A stretch of 64,000 nucleotides of DNA from Microvirga sp. BSC39 (GTDB taxonomy: Bacteria > Pseudomonadota > Alphaproteobacteria > Rhizobiales > Beijerinckiaceae): contig NZ_JPUG01000079.1 of NCBI RefSeq assembly GCF_000739015.1, forward strand, positions 53,196-117,195, in the 5' to 3' direction. Below are positions 34,938 through 42,017 of the stretch, piece after piece. The position numbers were made by a program, and so were the translations under genes. Below the pieces are notes generated by a model that saw only the letters and a program-made list of their open reading frames with translations, had not been told where the DNA came from and did not search any database. Each line of letters begins with the position of its first letter. Positions within the stretch are counted from its first letter, which is position 1.

Positions 34938-35726
34938 TCAATTCCCCGCCCAGGCGGCATTGAGGCTCTGCATGCTGCCCACGATCCAGCGCAGGTGCTC
35001 CACCACCGGGGTCACGGCCGTAAGGCCGCCGCAGGCGCTGGGGGTGCGGGTGCGCAGGGCGCCGCTCGACCAGCTCGTGATGCCGTAGAGCTGATAGCCG
35101 CTCTGGGTTGCGGCGAGGATCGGGCCGCCGGAATCGCCCCGGCAGGCGCCCGCGCCCGTGGTCTCGGCGAGCCGGTTGCGGTCGGCAACGATGAGGACGC
35201 GGTTCGCGACCTCGATGGGGCCGAGCGAGACGAGATTGGTCTGGCGCAGCGTCCGGGCCGTGCCGCGGGCGCGCTCCGACAGCACCCCGTAGCCCGCGAT
35301 GGTCACGCCGTCGCCCACATCGATGCGGCCCGCCTGGGTCGGATCGAGGGGCAGGAAGTCGGGGCCAAGAGGCCGGTCGAGTTTGACCACGGCGAGATCG
35401 ATGCCGGGCTGCGTGCGCGGCGTGGTGCCGGGCACGAAGGTCGGGTGTATCGCGAGCGCGGCGACGTTGAAGCGCTGCGGCCGGAACGCACGGGTCAGGG
35501 CCGTGACGCGATAGGCGGCGCGGTCGATCACGCAATGGGCCGCCGTCAGCACGAGATCGGGCCCGACGATCACGCCCGAGCAGAGCTCGCCGAGGGAGTT
35601 CTCGATGGAGACCACCGAGCGGCGCAGCCCGTTGGGATCGCGAGAGGACGCACCCTGCAGGATGGCCCAGGCCGGGCTTGCGATGAGGGTCAAGGCAGCA
35701 AGGACAAGGATCGGCAATGCGCGCAT
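34938..35726 (-). CDS. Secreted trypsin-like serine protease (S1) 1
   Basis: A 262-aa protein with a Sec signal peptide (MRALPILVLAALTLIASPAWA). The S1 triad is intact: His64 in LTAAHC, Asp110 in GIDLAVVKL and Ser199 in RGDSGGP. It is read against the GTA genes and sits between capsid and connector. It forms a tandem pair with the next gene (79 bases apart); the two differ in sequence, so any duplication is old. Possible roles are periplasmic proteolysis or processing of extracellular proteins. Confidence 0.9.
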   Translation of the reverse strand: MRALPILVLAALTLIASPAWAILQGASSRDPNGLRRSVVSIENSLGELCSGVIVGPDLVLTAAHCVIDRAAYRVTALTRAFRPQRFNVAALAIHPTFVPGTTPRTQPGIDLAVVKLDRPLGPDFLPLDPTQAGRIDVGDGVTIAGYGVLSERARGTARTLRQTNLVSLGPIEVANRVLIVADRNRLAETTGAGACRGDSGGPILAATQSGYQLYGITSWSSGALRTRTPSACGGLTAVTPVVEHLRWIVGSMQSLNAAWAGN

Positions 35727-35805
35727 GGAATGATGATGCCGTGAAGGAGGGACCTTTTTGAGGCAAGACCTCTGCCGGAGGTTAGTTCCGTAACATTATG
35801 AATTT

Positions 35806-36552
35806 CTAAAACCCGTTGCCGCTCCACAACGCCGCACGATTCCAGCCCTTCAAGGTCCTGTCGATCCACTCGCGCTGTGGGCCGACGAGAATGCCCTGCG
35901 TCAGCCCTCCGCAGCTACGGCCCTTGGCCGGCGCTGCCCAACTGGTGATGGCCGCGACTGTTGTGCCAGACGCCATCGGCCCGCCGGAATCGCCCTGGCA
36001 GGCGCTGGCCGAACCGGAGCCTTCGGCCCAGAGCAGGATTCTGCTCGGTCCATAGGGCTCGACGGCGGTCAGCGACGCGGAGCGGAAGGTGCCGGTGCTC
36101 TTGGCATCGCCCTCGCGGGCAAGGCCATAGCCGCCGACGGTGACGAACGTGTTCTCGGGAACCTTCGCGGCGCTGAGCGTCGCCCGCTCGAACCGCCCGG
36201 GCAGCGCCTCGGGAATGCGGATCAGCGCGAGGTCGATGGAGCGCTGGCGCGTCTCGATGGCCTTCGCGTTGTAGCCGGGATGCACCGCCTTTGCAGCGGG
36301 CACGATCAGCACGGGCTCGCCCGCCTCATCGCGGAAATGCACGCGGTGCTCGGCCGCGCCCGTGACGCAATGGGCGGCGGTGAGCACCACGTCGGGTGCC
36401 AGCACCACGGCGCTGCACACGCCGCCGTTCGAACTCAACACCATCACGCTCTGGCGCGACAGCGGACCCTCATTGGGTTGGCCGCCGATGATGGCGTGGG
36501 CGCCCGCAGCAGGCAGCGCCAGCGCAAGACAGAACGTGATCAGACGCTTCAT
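35806..36552 (-). CDS. Secreted trypsin-like serine protease (S1) 2
   Basis: A 248-aa protein with signal peptide MKRLITFCLALALPAAGAHA, mature start IIGGQP like an activated trypsin, and triad His61 (LTAAHC), Asp107 (SIDLALIRI) and Ser189 (QGDSGGP). The ATG at 36552 lies 25 bases from the start of the divergent connector gene, so its promoter must overlap connector coding sequence. It probably shares a transcript with protease 1. Confidence 0.9.
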   Translation of the reverse strand: MKRLITFCLALALPAAGAHAIIGGQPNEGPLSRQSVMVLSSNGGVCSAVVLAPDVVLTAAHCVTGAAEHRVHFRDEAGEPVLIVPAAKAVHPGYNAKAIETRQRSIDLALIRIPEALPGRFERATLSAAKVPENTFVTVGGYGLAREGDAKSTGTFRSASLTAVEPYGPSRILLWAEGSGSASACQGDSGGPMASGTTVAAITSWAAPAKGRSCGGLTQGILVGPQREWIDRTLKGWNRAALWSGNGF

Positions 36553-36577
36553 GACAGCACAAGGATCCTTGTTTCCG

Positions 36578-37144
36578 ATGATTCCCATATTCGTCAGCGG
36601 CCCCGCCGACGAGCCCATCACGCTCGCCGAGGTGAAAGCCTACCTGCGCGTCGATGACGACGAAAGCGCGCAGGATGACCTGATTTCCGGCCTCATCAAG
36701 GCAGCCAGGCTCACGGTTGAGGCAGCGTCCCGGCGGATTCTCATCGAGCAAGGCTGGCGCGTGGTGCTCGACCGCTGGCCCCGCGACGGCGTGGTCCTGC
36801 TGCCGCTCTCGCCCCTGATCGCCGTGGACGCGGTCAGGATCACCGATGCCTCGGGCGCCACGACGGAACTGCCGGACGATGCGTTCGAGGCGGATGCGCT
36901 GAGCGAGCCGCCGCGCATTTTCGTCAAGGGGGCGCCGGAGCCGGGCAAATCCCGCAACGGCATCTCCATCGCGCTGCGGGCCGGTTATGGGGCCACGCCC
37001 GATACGGTGCCCGCAACCCTGAAGCTCGCCATCCGCATCCTCGTGGCGCACTGGTTCGAGAACCGAGGCGACATCGCGGGCGAGCAGATCCTCCCGCCCG
37101 AGGCGCTGGCGCTCGTGGCGCCGTTCCAGAGGGCGCGGCTTTAA
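36578..37144 (+). CDS. GTA head-tail connector (gp6, phiE125 gp8-like)
   Basis: A 188-aa connector: SGPADEPITLAEVKAYLRVD and DDLISGLIKAARLTVEAASRR at the N-terminus are the typical helical pattern, ending with LKLAIRILVAHWFENRGD. It joins portal to tail. ATG at 36578 is used, with AAGGA 12 bases upstream; an in-frame ATG at 36551 would overlap the protease start codon. Confidence 0.9.
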   Translation: MIPIFVSGPADEPITLAEVKAYLRVDDDESAQDDLISGLIKAARLTVEAASRRILIEQGWRVVLDRWPRDGVVLLPLSPLIAVDAVRITDASGATTELPDDAFEADALSEPPRIFVKGAPEPGKSRNGISIALRAGYGATPDTVPATLKLAIRILVAHWFENRGDIAGEQILPPEALALVAPFQRARL

Positions 37145-37159
37145 TCCGCGAGACGTTTC

Positions 37160-37495
37160 ATGACAACCAAATCCATTCCCATTGGCGCGCGCTCACGCCG
37201 GTTCGTGCTCGAATTGCCGCTGGAGCGGCCTGACGGCTTCGGCGGGGTCATCCGCTCCTATGCGCCGGGGCCTCAGGTGTGGGGCGCCATCGAGATGCTC
37301 TCGGGCCACGAGCGCGTGCGCTCCGACCGGCCGGAGCAGAGCCTCACCCACCGCATCACCCTGCGCTACCGCGAGGGGGTGACCGGCGCCATGCGGCTCA
37401 CTTCGGGCCTGCGCCGCTTCGCCATCCGGGCCGCGTCGGATCCGGATGGGTCGAAGCGCGATCTCGTCTGTCTCGTCGAAGAGGTGAGGGCATGA
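37160..37495 (+). CDS. GTA head closure / head-tail adaptor (gp7)
   Basis: A 111-aa SPP1 gp16-like stopper: FVLELPLERPDGFGGVIRSYAPG, then VWGAIEMLSG and LTHRITLRYREGV, the small beta-barrel pattern. It begins 15 bases after the connector stop and overlaps the next gene (ATGA). Confidence 0.88.
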   Translation: MTTKSIPIGARSRRFVLELPLERPDGFGGVIRSYAPGPQVWGAIEMLSGHERVRSDRPEQSLTHRITLRYREGVTGAMRLTSGLRRFAIRAASDPDGSKRDLVCLVEEVRA

Positions 37496-37905
37496 CGAGC
37501 CCGGTGCTTTCCTTACGCCGCGCGATCCTCGACGCGGCCTCTGCGGACGCGGAGCTGCGCACGCTCATGGGCGGCGCGCTTCGCCTCTATGACGAGCCGC
37601 CGCGTGGGGCCGAGCCGGTCTATGCGCTCTTCGGCGACGTGAAGGCCGAGGACTGGTCCACCGATCTCGACCGCGGCCATGCGCAGAGTATCGATCTCGT
37701 GATCTGGTCGGAGAAGGGCGGCGCCCGCACGGCCCTCATGGTGGCCGACCGCTTTTTTGCGATCCTCGACGATGCGGCGCTCACCATCGACGGCCACCGT
37801 CTCGTCAACCTGCGCGTCACGGAGCTCGCCTCCGCCCGCGACAAGGATTCGGGACTTGCCCGCGTCACCTTGCGCCTGCGCGCTGTGACCGAGATGGCAG
37901 GATAG
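37492..37905 (+). CDS. GTA tail terminator, DUF3168 (gp8)
   Basis: A 137-aa DUF3168 protein: LRRAILDAASADAELRTLMGG, PVYALFGDVKAEDWSTD, HAQSIDLVIWSEKGG and a final VTLRLRAVTEMAG. It is expected to cap the tail tube at the head side. ATG overlaps the upstream stop as ATGA. Confidence 0.9.
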   Translation: MTSPVLSLRRAILDAASADAELRTLMGGALRLYDEPPRGAEPVYALFGDVKAEDWSTDLDRGHAQSIDLVIWSEKGGARTALMVADRFFAILDDAALTIDGHRLVNLRVTELASARDKDSGLARVTLRLRAVTEMAG

Positions 37906-37923
37906 GGCGCTTTTCTCCATCCG

Positions 37924-38023
37924 GTGTCATTCCCGGCCGGAGCGCAGCGGAGGGGAAGGGAATCCATGGCGCTGCGCGTATGAGTGGATCCCCTTCCCGC
38001 ACTGCGTGCGCCGGGAATGACAC
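37924..38023. repeat. Palindromic repeat, class A (copy 3)
   Basis: GTGTCATTCCCGGCCGGAG at the left and GCGCCGGGAATGACAC at the right, with GGGGAAGGGAATCC / GGATCCCCTTCCC inside. The cleanest long inverted repeat of the class. Confidence 0.88.
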
Positions 38024-38080
38024 GGCAGCTCCCTTGCCCTCTGCCGCGAACACCTTCATCAATCAAACAAAGGACATCCC

Positions 38081-38491
38081 ATGCCTGCTCAGAAGGGCAA
38101 GGACCTGCTCATCAAGATCAGCGACGGCGGCAATGCCTTAGTGACCGTGGCGGGACTGCGCACGCGCCAGATCGCCTTCAACGCCGAAACCGTCGACGTG
38201 ACGCATTCCGAATCCGCCGGGCGCTGGCGCGAGCTTCTGGCCGGCGTCGGCGTGCGCCGCGCCAGCATCTCCGGCTCCGGCGTGTTCAAGGACGAAGCGT
38301 CGGACGCCCGCATGCGCCAGGTCTTCTTCGACGGCGACATCCTCACCTATCAGATCGTCATTCCGGATTTCGGACGCATCGAGGGCCCCTTCCAGATCAC
38401 AAGCCTGGAATACCGCGGCGACCATGCGGGCGAGGTGACGTTCGAGATGGCGTTCGAATCCGCCGGCGCGCTCGCCTTCGTGGCGATATAG
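38081..38491 (+). CDS. GTA major tail protein, TP901-1 family (gp9)
   Basis: A 136-aa tube protein: KGKDLLIKISDGG at the N-terminus, TVAGLRTRQIAFNAETVDVTHS, then RRASISGSGVFKDEASD and a closing GEVTFEMAFESAGALAFVA, all typical of the short TP901-1 tail tube family. A purine-rich AAAGGAC precedes the ATG. Confidence 0.92.
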   Translation: MPAQKGKDLLIKISDGGNALVTVAGLRTRQIAFNAETVDVTHSESAGRWRELLAGVGVRRASISGSGVFKDEASDARMRQVFFDGDILTYQIVIPDFGRIEGPFQITSLEYRGDHAGEVTFEMAFESAGALAFVAI

Positions 38492-38499
38492 GAGGCACC

Positions 38500-38883
38500 A
38501 TGGCCAATAGACGACGAGGCGAGGTGGCGCTTCAGCTCGGCGACACGCGCTACACCCTCTGCCTCACGCTCGGCGCGCTTGCGGAGCTGGAGGATGCCTT
38601 CGGCGTGCAGGATCTTATGGCGCTGACGGAGCGCTTCGGCACCGGGCGCCTGTCGAGCCGCGATCTCCTCATGCTGCTCAGCGTTGCCTTGCGCGGCGGC
38701 GGACATGGATTGAGCGACGCGCAGGTGGCGAACCTGCCCCTGCACGAGGGCATCGAGCCTGTTGCCGCGGCGCTGGCCGATCTTCTCCTCATGACCTTCG
38801 GTGGAGGCGAGCCATCGCCAAACCCTCCGTCATCCCAGGAGACGAGCGCGATCCATGCGCCTTCCCCTGGGATGACGCGATGA
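38500..38883 (+). CDS. GTA gp10-type tail chaperone
   Basis: A 127-aa protein. The body (VALQLGDTRYTLCLTLGALAELED, LMLLSVALRGGGHGLSDAQV) matches the gp10 family that precedes the tape measure gene. GGAGG lies 5 bases before the ATG. The last ~25 residues (after GGGEPSPNP) are encoded by a short palindrome (38828-38877) and look unconserved. The family is the counterpart of phage gpG tail-assembly chaperones, which are extended by a -1 frameshift in many tailed phages. Confidence 0.85.
   Translation: MANRRRGEVALQLGDTRYTLCLTLGALAELEDAFGVQDLMALTERFGTGRLSSRDLLMLLSVALRGGGHGLSDAQVANLPLHEGIEPVAAALADLLLMTFGGGEPSPNPPSSQETSAIHAPSPGMTR
38828..38877. repeat. Perfect 12-bp stem at the gp10/rcc01693 junction
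   Basis: CGTCATCCCAGG (38828-38839) pairs perfectly with CCTGGGATGACG (38866-38877), with a 26-base loop holding GATCCATGCGC. The outer sequence resembles the ends of the class A repeats, so it may be a short class A element inside coding sequence, or an RNA element that acts on translation. Confidence 0.75.
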
Positions 38884-39044
38884 TGCTGGCCTTAGGTATC
38901 CTGCGGTGGAGTCCGGAGAGTTTCTGGCGTGCAACGCCGCGCGAGTTGATGGCGGCATGGGAGGGATTGCAGGGCGGGCGAAAGAGCGAGCCCGCGTTAA
39001 GTGACGATCTCAGTAGGTTGATGGAGGTGTTTCCGGACGGGTAA
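38880..39044 (+). CDS. rcc01693-like tail chaperone, N-terminus lacking a start codon
   Basis: From ATG 38880 (overlapping the gp10 stop) the frame encodes 54 aa with LALGILRWSPESFWRATPRELMAAWEG, the hallmark of the rcc01693/DUF2376 family. Family members carry a Phe-Pro-Trp segment before this. Here that segment (AFPWDDAMM) is present just upstream in the same frame, but no ATG, GTG or TTG precedes it for over 100 bases. It could be reached by a -1 frameshift from gp10 or be lost by starting at 38880. Confidence 0.7.
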   Translation: MMLALGILRWSPESFWRATPRELMAAWEGLQGGRKSEPALSDDLSRLMEVFPDG

Positions 39045-39073
39045 GCCTGAATCTTAATGATGATGCTTCAATT

Positions 39074-39499
39074 TTAAGGATAGTAGTCTTGGCGAAACAC
39101 CGCACCATTCCGCTTGGCGCAATCGATCTCGAGGTCCTCCTGCAATTCGTCTCGGCTACGTGAGGCGGGTTGCTTGGCAACGGCTGTTCGGGCCTCTGCT
39201 TTGCATCGCATTGAAATGCGCTCCCACTCGGCATCTGGCATGGTGACCTTACCGACGAATGTCGCACCTTTCAGCTTCGCACACATGTTGAAGAGACGGA
39301 ACCTCCTGTACTCAGTTGGAGTCTTGAGGCTTGCAGATGCCGTCGCCTTCTCGGCTTCATAATTGCACGCATCCTGAATTCGGCTCCATTGGGCGGAGAC
39401 CGTGCCAGGGGTTCCGTAGATCATTTGGGTCGTAGTCGCCGGAGCGCTGATACAAGCGCCCTATGAAAACAACACAAGCGCTGCCAGGCCCAGCTTTAC
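39074..39499 (-). pseudogene. Small lipoprotein-like gene, copy 1, interrupted by amber stop
   Basis: The open part (39074-39424 from its ATG, 116 aa) contains two related units: CNYEAEKATAS...MCAKLKGATFV and CKAEARTAVAK...CAKRNGAVF. In the same frame upstream there is a hydrophobic signal-like stretch (VKLGLAALVLFS) that meets a TAG at 39463-39461, then GACIS, a lipobox-like site. So a lipoprotein gene appears cut by an amber codon and has no ATG before its signal. The shorter ATG product would be cytosolic. A related gene lies at 39714-39950. Confidence 0.6.
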
Positions 39500-39515
39500 T
39501 CTAGGAGATTTAGCG

Positions 39516-39665
39516 ATGGCCGAACCGTTGAGATCAAATTCAGGTGCAGGTGATAAGGGTAACAAGGATAGACAGCGCCAGCTCAACACCCTCATCGGCC
39601 TCTCTGAACGGTTCGGTGAATACCTATCCAATGCTTTCGCCAAGAACATCTCGGAGGGTGCCTAA
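39516..39665 (+). pseudogene. Truncated duplicate of the tape-measure N-terminus
   Basis: ATG to TAA encodes 49 aa. Residues RQRQLNTLIGLSERFG and NAFAKNISEG match RKRQLTTLIGLSEKFG and KAFAKNVSEG at the start of the full tape-measure protein. At the DNA level similarity carries on past the stop (AAATTTG), offset by one base, so the copy was frameshifted and then lost. It keeps a good ribosome site (AGGAG, 8 bases before the ATG) and may still be translated as a small protein. Confidence 0.75.
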
Positions 39666-39713
39666 ATTTGCTGTGGAGTCCGCGTCATCAAGGCAAATCA
39701 ACTTTCTGTGGTC

Positions 39714-39950
39714 TTAGCGTTGCTCGACGTACTTCACTCCCTTGATTTCAAGGCACATAACGTACACACGCAACCAGGGATAATAAGCATACCCGGGCTT
39801 TACAGACGCCGTCGCTTTCTCGGCTTCGTATGCACACTCCCGTTTGGCCTGCTGGAGTGCGGCATCAGATAGCTTCGAAATATAAACTGGCTCAGGTGAC
39901 CTTGATGTTGTGCATCCTGCAGTCAAAAACCCCACGAGGAGCGTGACCTT
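39714..39950 (-). pseudogene. Small lipoprotein-like gene, copy 2, start codon not found
   Basis: The frame encodes KVTLLVGFLTAGC (signal and lipobox) followed by TTSRSPEPVYISKLSDAALQ and CAYEAEKATASVKPG...MCLEIKGVKYVEQR. The last part matches copy 1. No ATG, GTG or TTG suits the signal peptide, and the N-terminal region overlaps the tape-measure start codon on the other strand. It may use a rare start or be defunct. Proteins with this Cys-x-Tyr-Glu-Ala pattern are common small lipoproteins of unknown role. Confidence 0.5.
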
Positions 39951-40632
39951 GAACGATCCCCTTAAACCACCAGTGATGACGCCCGCCGAGAAAGAAGCCG
40001 ACGAAGACCGTAAGCGCCAACTCACCACTCTCATTGGCCTCTCCGAAAAGTTCGGGGACTCTCTGTCCAAGGCTTTCGCCAAGAATGTCTCGGAAGGCAA
40101 GAAATTTGATAACGTTCTGAAATCTGTGCGCCAATCCCTTGTGGAAACGGGGTTGCGTCTGGCGCTGGCGCCGCTGCAGCTCGCCCTGAGCCAGAGCGTG
40201 AAGGGGATGATGACCGGCGCTCTGCAGGGTTCGCTGCCGCTCGATGGGGGTGGGCTTTTCGGAGGATTGGCCAACGGGCTGGGCTCGATCCTCGGCTCCC
40301 TCTTCGGCGCTGGAGGACCTGCGCTCGCTAAGGGAGGCGTGCTCTCGCGCGGCATGCTGATGCCGTTCGCCAAGGGCGGTGTTGTCGGCGCGCCAACCTA
40401 TTTTCCGCTCGGGCGCGGGCTCGGCCTCATGGGCGAGCAGGGGGCGGAAGCCGTGATGCCGCTGGCGCGCGGGCCGGACGGGCGGCTCGGCGTGCGGGGC
40501 GGCGGGGGAGGGCGGCCGGTCTCGGTGACCGTGAACGTCACGACCCCGGATGCGGACAGCTTCCGCCGCTCCGAGGCGCAGGTGTCAGCTGCGCTCGCCC
40601 GCGCGGTCGCGCGGGGCCAGCGCGGGATGTGA
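39949..40632 (+). CDS. GTA tail tape measure protein (gp11)
   Basis: A 227-aa short tape measure protein. N-terminal QLTTLIGLSEKFGDSLSKAF, then GKKFDNVLKSVRQSLVETGLR and a Gly-rich hydrophobic stretch (GGLFGGLANGLGSILGSLFG). The C-terminus has the GTA-typical FAKGGVVGAPTYFPLGRG and LMGEQGAEAVMPLARGPDGRLGV. TTG at 39949 is preferred, with AGGAG 7 bases upstream; GTG at 39943 is too close to that site. Its first half is duplicated at 39516. Confidence 0.88.
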   Translation: MNDPLKPPVMTPAEKEADEDRKRQLTTLIGLSEKFGDSLSKAFAKNVSEGKKFDNVLKSVRQSLVETGLRLALAPLQLALSQSVKGMMTGALQGSLPLDGGGLFGGLANGLGSILGSLFGAGGPALAKGGVLSRGMLMPFAKGGVVGAPTYFPLGRGLGLMGEQGAEAVMPLARGPDGRLGVRGGGGGRPVSVTVNVTTPDADSFRRSEAQVSAALARAVARGQRGM

Positions 40633-40637
40633 GGGCA

Positions 40638-40883
40638 TCAGGCGTCGGTGCCCTCGAGCATGGCCATGATCTCGTCCTTGATCTGCAGGCGGCGGCGCTT
40701 GAGCTCCTCCTCGGCCTCCTCGGACTTGGGCTCCACCCGGGTCTCGATCCGGTGGATGGTGCGGTTCAGCTCGTCATACTCGTCGTAGAGCCGTGCGAAG
40801 CGGCCGTTGCTCGTCTTCAGCTGGTGAATCCGGTCGACCTTGTCCGGGAAATCCTGCGCGAGGTCGTTGGGAGCATTGCTCAT
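40638..40883 (-). CDS. YdcH family (DUF465) protein
   Basis: An 81-aa coiled-coil protein with the DUF465 pattern: PDKVDRIHQLKTSNGRFARLYDEYDELNRTIHRIE, then LKRRRLQIKDEIMAML. These small cytosolic proteins are of unknown function. It is convergent with the tape measure gene (5 bases between stops) and lies inside the GTA tail module. Confidence 0.88.
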   Translation of the reverse strand: MSNAPNDLAQDFPDKVDRIHQLKTSNGRFARLYDEYDELNRTIHRIETRVEPKSEEAEEELKRRRLQIKDEIMAMLEGTDA

Positions 40884-40964
40884 CGCGGGCCGCCTCCGTG
40901 TTGAATGGCTTGCGCCTCGTCAACGCCACCCCGGTTCTTTCGTTTCAAACTTCAGGACATGCCC

Positions 40965-41603
40965 ATGGCCTCAGACTTCCACGAGGTCCGCTTTCCGCTC
41001 GACGTCAGCCTCGGCAGCCGGGGCGGGCCCGTGCGGCGGACCGATATCGTCACGCTCGCATCCGGCCGTGAGCACCGCAACAGCCGCTGGGCCGGCTCGC
41101 GCCGCCGCTATGATGCGGGATTGGGCGTGAGAACCGTCGATGCCTTGCACACGGTGATCGCGTTCTTCGAGGAGCGGCGCGGCAGGCTCTACGGCTTCCG
41201 CTTCCGCGACCGCACCGACTGGCGCTCCGGCCCGCCCTCCAGGGAGCCGACACCGCTGGACCAGCGCATCGGCACCGGCACCGGGGCGGAGCGGAACTTC
41301 CAGCTGGTGAAGGCCTACGGCTCCGCCTTCGCGCCCTACAGCCGCAGCATCGCCAAGCCGGTCGGCGGCACGGTGCGGGTTGCGGTCAACGGCGTGGAGC
41401 AGACGGTGGGCTCAGGCTTCAACTGCGATCCGACTACGGGCATCGTGACCTTCGCGGCCGCGCCGCCTGCCGGCGCCATCATCACGGCGGGCTTCGCCTT
41501 CGACGTGCCGGTGCGCTTCGACACGGACGAGCTCGACATCGACCTCTCCACCTTCGATGCCGGCGGCATCCCGCAGATCCCGCTGATCGAAATCGTTCCC
41601 TGA
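40965..41603 (+). CDS. GTA distal tail protein, DUF2460 (gp12)
   Basis: A 212-aa DUF2460 protein: FHEVRFPLDVSLGSRGGPVRRTDIVTLASG, GRLYGFRFRDRTDW, the QLVKAYGS segment and a C-terminal DIDLSTFDAGGIPQIPLIEI. It forms the distal tail/hub ring. ATG at 40965 is used (AGGAC 9 bases upstream); ATG at 40959 is the alternative. The YdcH gene is divergent just upstream. Confidence 0.92.
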   Translation: MASDFHEVRFPLDVSLGSRGGPVRRTDIVTLASGREHRNSRWAGSRRRYDAGLGVRTVDALHTVIAFFEERRGRLYGFRFRDRTDWRSGPPSREPTPLDQRIGTGTGAERNFQLVKAYGSAFAPYSRSIAKPVGGTVRVAVNGVEQTVGSGFNCDPTTGIVTFAAAPPAGAIITAGFAFDVPVRFDTDELDIDLSTFDAGGIPQIPLIEIVP

Positions 41604-41613
41604 CATTCGCCTT

Positions 41614-41716
41614 TGTCATCCCCGGCGCACGAAGTGCGGGAAGGGGATCCACGATCACGCGCTGAGGGTACGGGTGGATTCCCTTCCCCTCCGCTTCGCT
41701 CCGGCCGGGAATTACA
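41614..41716. repeat. Palindromic repeat, class A (copy 4)
   Basis: TGTCATCCCCGGCGCACGAAG at the left and GGCCGGGAATTACA at the right, where other copies have AATGACA, so one end base has changed. Confidence 0.85.
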
Positions 41717-41757
41717 CCCTCTGATTCCGATGCTCCTCCAGTCCTGCCACCCTCTTC

Positions 41758-41972
41758 GTCATCCCCGGACCTGTTCCGGGGATCCATGTCTTTGCTGCCT
41801 GCCTCTCCAGCCTCATCCTGAGGAGCAGCCGTCAGGCTGCGTCTCGAAGGATCATCCAGCGCCTACTGAAGCCTCCTTCGAGACGGTCACTGACGCGACC
41901 TCCTCAGGATGAGGGCGGAAGGAGCCACAGTGGATCGAAAACGTGGATGGCCGGGACGAGCCCGGCCATGAC
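41758..41972. repeat. Palindromic repeat, class B (copy 3), interrupted
   Basis: GTCATCCCCGGACCTGTTCC at the left and GGATGGCCGGGACGAGCCCGG...CATGAC at the right. A different palindrome (41811-41914) lies in its middle, which makes it about twice as long as the other copies. Confidence 0.78.
41811..41914. repeat. Palindromic repeat, class C, nested
   Basis: CCTCATCCTGAGGA and TCCTCAGGATGAGG are perfect 14-bp ends; CGTCTCGAAGGATC and CTCCTTCGAGACG form inner arms. This type of palindrome is widespread between genes in Rhizobiales. Confidence 0.88.
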
Positions 41973-42017
41973 GAGCGGGTGAATTGACGGACGCCCCACA
42001 ATTCAAGCTGAATTTCC

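Noticed and set aside
40096..40373. Extension of the minus-strand lipoprotein frame up to 40373
   Set aside because: The first ~145 residues are antisense to the tape measure gene and lack signal features; only the part below about 39950 is protein-like.
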